NCBI GenBank assembly: GCA_003342895.1
Contig: PTFA01000020.1
Location: 5,845,644 to 5,909,643, forward strand
Reading direction: 5' to 3'
Length of the DNA: 64,000 bases
Origin: Casuarius casuarius
Lineage: Eukaryota; Chordata; Aves; Casuariiformes; Casuariidae
The notes under the pieces were generated by a model. The model saw only the letters and a program-made list of their open reading frames with translations, made no database searches and was not told the DNA's origin. Shown piece after piece: positions 49,688 to 64,000 of the stretch. The position numbers and the translations under genes were made by a program. Position 1 is the stretch's first letter. Each line of letters begins with the position of its first letter.

Positions 49688-51843
49688 GAGCGGCGTCAGC
49701 GCGGTGCCGGCCGCGGCCGTTGGTGGCCGTTGGGAGCGCGGTGGGGCTGGCGCCGGCTCCCCTGCCCGGCGCTCGGGCGGCTTTTTCCACCCCCCGCCCG
49801 CGCCTTTCTCCTGGAGGCGCGGAGATCTCCGTGGGAGCCGTCAGCCGCCGCCTCCAAGTGGCCTCTTCCTCCTCTCCTTCCTCCGCGGAGAGGCTTCCCG
49901 TCGCCTCTGCTCTCTGCCTCCGCGTCGGAAGACGCGAGCGCGTTCACGCTCGGAGGAGCACCGGTTTTTCCCGTGCGCTGAAGTGGTTCTGAACTCGTGG
50001 AGGGGGCCGGTGCCGGCCGGGGGGTCGCGGTTGGGTTTTATGATTATTTTTTGGCAACAGGTGCTTATTCCAGAAATTTCAAGGGGTTTTGAATGATTGC
50101 CTGGAGATGCTAATTTTATCGCGGCATTGTTTCTTTAATGATATGAGGAAACTGGTTGGTCCTGCTTTTAGCGCTGGGTGTTTTGTACTCTGAGTCATGC
50201 TGTACAGTCCAACCTACTTCATTTAAATAAATTTGCAAGTGCCGTATTCTCGAGATGAGCAAGTAGCTAAAGCACTCTGGGTAATAAGTCCTGCTTGAAC
50301 CTGCAGAAATAAGGCAATTTTAGGCTAGGCTTCGTGTGTGGAAGCTGTGAAATGCACGCTTTTGATGCTTTTGTGCATGAGGGTGCTTACTGTATTTGCA
50401 AAGTTAATCCCTCGAGAAAGCGGTTACCTCGCTAAACTGAAGTTTCAGTCTAAATGGCTTCTTAATAGCCCTAATCAGGTAAGATTGTTTTTCTCACTGT
50501 TCAGCTGAATTGGAAGTTTTTGTTGTCTTTATGGCATGTGGAGAGGTCAGATGGCTTGTGACTGCTTTTCATGTGTTTCATTGTGTTTCACATGTTAAGC
50601 ACTTCAGGAGAAACATGAATTTTGTAGAGGAGCTCAAACAATTCTGTCCTCCTTGTGCTCCCTGTGAGATGAGTATCAAATGCATCGGGAGATGAGTAAG
50701 AAAATTTGTAAAAGAGTGTGAAAGATCTTTAGCTGTAACTTTTTATGTTGAGTTCTCTATCTTTTGACTGGCAAATGAGACATTTATGTTAAGGTTCTCC
50801 TATTTTCACATGCATACCTGCTGGAGTTTTGTGAGGAGACACCCCCCCACGAGCAGCCCATGTTTTGTTTCCCGTTGTTTCATATCGTTTCTTTGTTCTG
50901 AATTGAATTTAGCTGAATTCTCAGTTGGCTCGACTAAACGGATATTTAGTAATGACTTTGTAGGCATTTCATTCTTCTTTTCTTTTCACCCTTTCAATAA
51001 GTATTTTGTAAAGTACTGTCTTGTCGTGGTTGAGGGGTGAAAGATTGTCCCGTTGTTTTTGGTACAGTACTAAGAACAGGAAAATGTGAAATTAAATGTG
51101 GGAGATGATGGGGAAAGAGTTAACTTGGAAAAAAAAAATGAGAGAAGGACAAAAAAAATCCTGGCCTGAAAGGGTGATTGAAGGCAGTGTGCCAAGGAGT
51201 GGGCAGGAAAGAGGATGAGGAAGGATTGTCAAAAAACAAACCCTGAAACTTGTTTTTCTGTTATTGGTGGTACTGTTGGTGGCAACAACAGTTACTTGAT
51301 TTAGTAAACAAAAGAGGGGAAAAATACAGCTTCTCTAACATGTTGCCCTGCTTCCAGGACAAAACTGTAATTCAAGGTCCTTATATAGAGTCTTTCACTT
51401 GGTGCAGAGTGATAAGGGATCCGGGTCATCTGGAAAAAGCAAAAAACTTGAAAGTGCTGTTGCTTCAGGACCAGAGCTAGTTCTTTTACAGTACTCTCCA
51501 GAGGCAGCTTTAGGAGGGCTTTGACTCAGCACCCTGGAAGTGGCATGCTGAGCTCCTGGACCACAGCTGGCTCTCTTGTTTACGTTCATGTGATGCTACA
51601 AGGATGGAGCTAAATTGGATTATGGAGAGCTAGCTCTGTCCCTCCTTTTGTGGGAGGGATCACTGATCCATGACCCAGTTAATTTTACAGTAATTAATAG
51701 AAATGTGGCTATACCAAAGAAACAGAAGATGGATTTGCTATCCGATGTGGATAGATAGTAATTTGTAACCGGCTTATTTGCCTTTACATGGGTATCTTCT
51801 GTTGTTCGGAAAATAAGTTATTTCTAATTCTTTTTCCCCTCAG
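49688..51843 (+). other. SMARCA5: SMARCA5 intron 1 (visible part)
   Basis: The first about 350 bp are the 3' shoulder of the CpG island; the rest is AT-rich. A consensus donor CAG-gtaaga occurs at 50480 with a possible acceptor (ggcaacag) at 50061, which could bound a non-coding alternative exon but is weakly supported. The intron ends with a good acceptor, ttctttttcccctcag. Confidence 0.7.
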
Positions 51844-51918
51844 GAATCGTTTGATGATGCATCACCAGGAAAACAAAAAGAAATCCAGGAAGCAGATCCT
51901 ACATATGAAGAGAAAATG
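51844..51918 (+). CDS. SMARCA5: SMARCA5 coding exon 2
   Basis: SMARCA5 (SNF2H) is the catalytic ATPase of the ISWI complexes ACF, CHRAC, RSF, WICH and NoRC, which space and slide nucleosomes. This 75-nt exon, phase 0 at both ends, encodes [20 protein letters not shown] followed by YEEKM, matching human residues about 60-84, the acidic disordered N terminus. The acceptor AG is at 51842-51843 and the donor gtatgt at 51919. Human reads I-F-D-D where this reads S-F-D-D. With 59 residues assumed for the missing exon 1, the numbering of all later motifs agrees with human. Confidence 0.95.
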
Positions 51919-62522
<10,604 letters not shown>

Positions 62523-62779
62523 TAATTCATATACTTGACTATGCTGTGGTTAAAGTTCAGAAGGAATGTGCTGCTTGAGACTTGGGTTGTTGGGTAGAGC
62601 TTCATTTAATTCCTTCTGACATACTGAATTCCGCCCAACTCATAATGTATATCCTTGTGATGCTTTTATTGTGACAAAACTATGCATCTTATGAAATGAG
62701 AAGAGATATGCTTTTGACTATGCCTTATTTAAGGGAAGGAGAACTTTGTTATACAGTTAAAGAGGTTTTTTTTCTTTGA

Positions 62780-63917
<1,138 letters not shown>

Positions 63918-63975
63918 TAAAAATAGTATTCATAAAACGTTTGTTTCAACTGACTTGTTCTTTTTATTTATATAG

Positions 63976-64000
63976 GCTTCTATTAATGCATATAATGAAC
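63976..64000 (+). CDS. SMARCA5: SMARCA5 coding exon 13 (start only)
   Basis: The window ends 25 bases into this exon, which reads A-S-I-N-A-Y-N-E and the first base of the next codon (human D-S-I-N-A-Y-N-E-P). The acceptor AG is at 63974-63975, after an 88-bp intron. The rest of lobe 2 (motifs V and VI) and the HAND-SANT-SLIDE region lie beyond the window. Confidence 0.93.

Larger units (their letters stand above)
48880..50035 (+). promoter_or_regulatory. SMARCA5: SMARCA5 CpG-island promoter
   Basis: An abrupt GC-rich, CpG-dense block in AT-rich surroundings, directly upstream of SMARCA5 exon 2 and containing the gap at 49242-49687. Sites visible: a CRE-like TGACGTGA (48907-48914), a CCAAT box (49027-49031), an NRF1-type palindrome GCGCACGCGC (49067-49076), a GC box GGCCCCGCCCCT (49091-49102) and TCTCGCGAGA (49132-49141). 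No TATA box was seen. This is a housekeeping-type promoter, which suits a ubiquitous remodeller ATPase. Divergent transcription is plausible, since an antisense transcript is known from this promoter in human. The start site is probably near or inside the gap. Confidence 0.8.

Noticed and set aside
48831..50096. Open frames of 306-319 residues over the SMARCA5 promoter
   Set aside because: They cross the 446-base N gap, and the sequenced parts are CpG-island composition without a recognisable protein.
50062..50479. Possible alternative exon in SMARCA5 intron 1 (ggcaacag to CAG-gtaaga)
   Set aside because: 418 nt with a weak acceptor and many stops; only the donor is good, so support is too thin.

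Overview
This is vertebrate nuclear DNA, most likely from a bird. The genes are split by many GT-AG introns, introns and spacers are AT-rich, and the only recognisable transposons are CR1 LINE 3' ends, including one of avian type that ends in the CR1 octamer ATTCTGTG. Two genes known to be neighbours in amniotes lie head to tail on the + strand: GAB1 (its 3' two thirds) and SMARCA5 (its 5' half). Every internal exon junction below was checked for GT/AG and for reading-frame continuity. Gene identity and human residue numbers come from recalled family knowledge, not from a database search.

Layout. 1-4256: end of a GAB1 intron with an ancient CR1. 4257-35401: nine GAB1 coding exons, one of them a 90-nt cassette exon in the middle of about 15 kb of intron. 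The PH-domain exons lie upstream of the window. 35402 to about 37465: GAB1 3'UTR. About 37.5-48.6 kb: intergenic, with a long pyrimidine minisatellite running into a 770-bp assembly gap (38195-38964) and a few exon-like islands of unknown status. About 48.6-50.0 kb: the SMARCA5 CpG-island promoter, interrupted by a 446-bp gap (49242-49687) that probably hides exon 1 and the start codon. 51844-64000: SMARCA5 exons 2-12 complete and the start of exon 13, covering about residues 60-547 of an ISWI remodeller of about 1050 residues.

The two genes work in separate processes. GAB1 is a cytoplasmic docking protein that carries signals from MET/EGFR-type receptors to PI3K, SHP2, CRK and GRB2. SMARCA5 (SNF2H) is the nuclear ATPase of ISWI chromatin-remodelling complexes. 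Their adjacency is conserved synteny, not an operon.

I found no convincing undescribed system. The best leads are candidate poison or unannotated exons (34166-34241, 52145-52185, 41641-41670, 47921-47987 with 48585-48670), an orphan CpG cluster inside GAB1 (about 33.0-33.2 kb), and non-B DNA tracts. Pseudo-exons are common in vertebrate introns, so these are hypotheses for RNA-seq to test.
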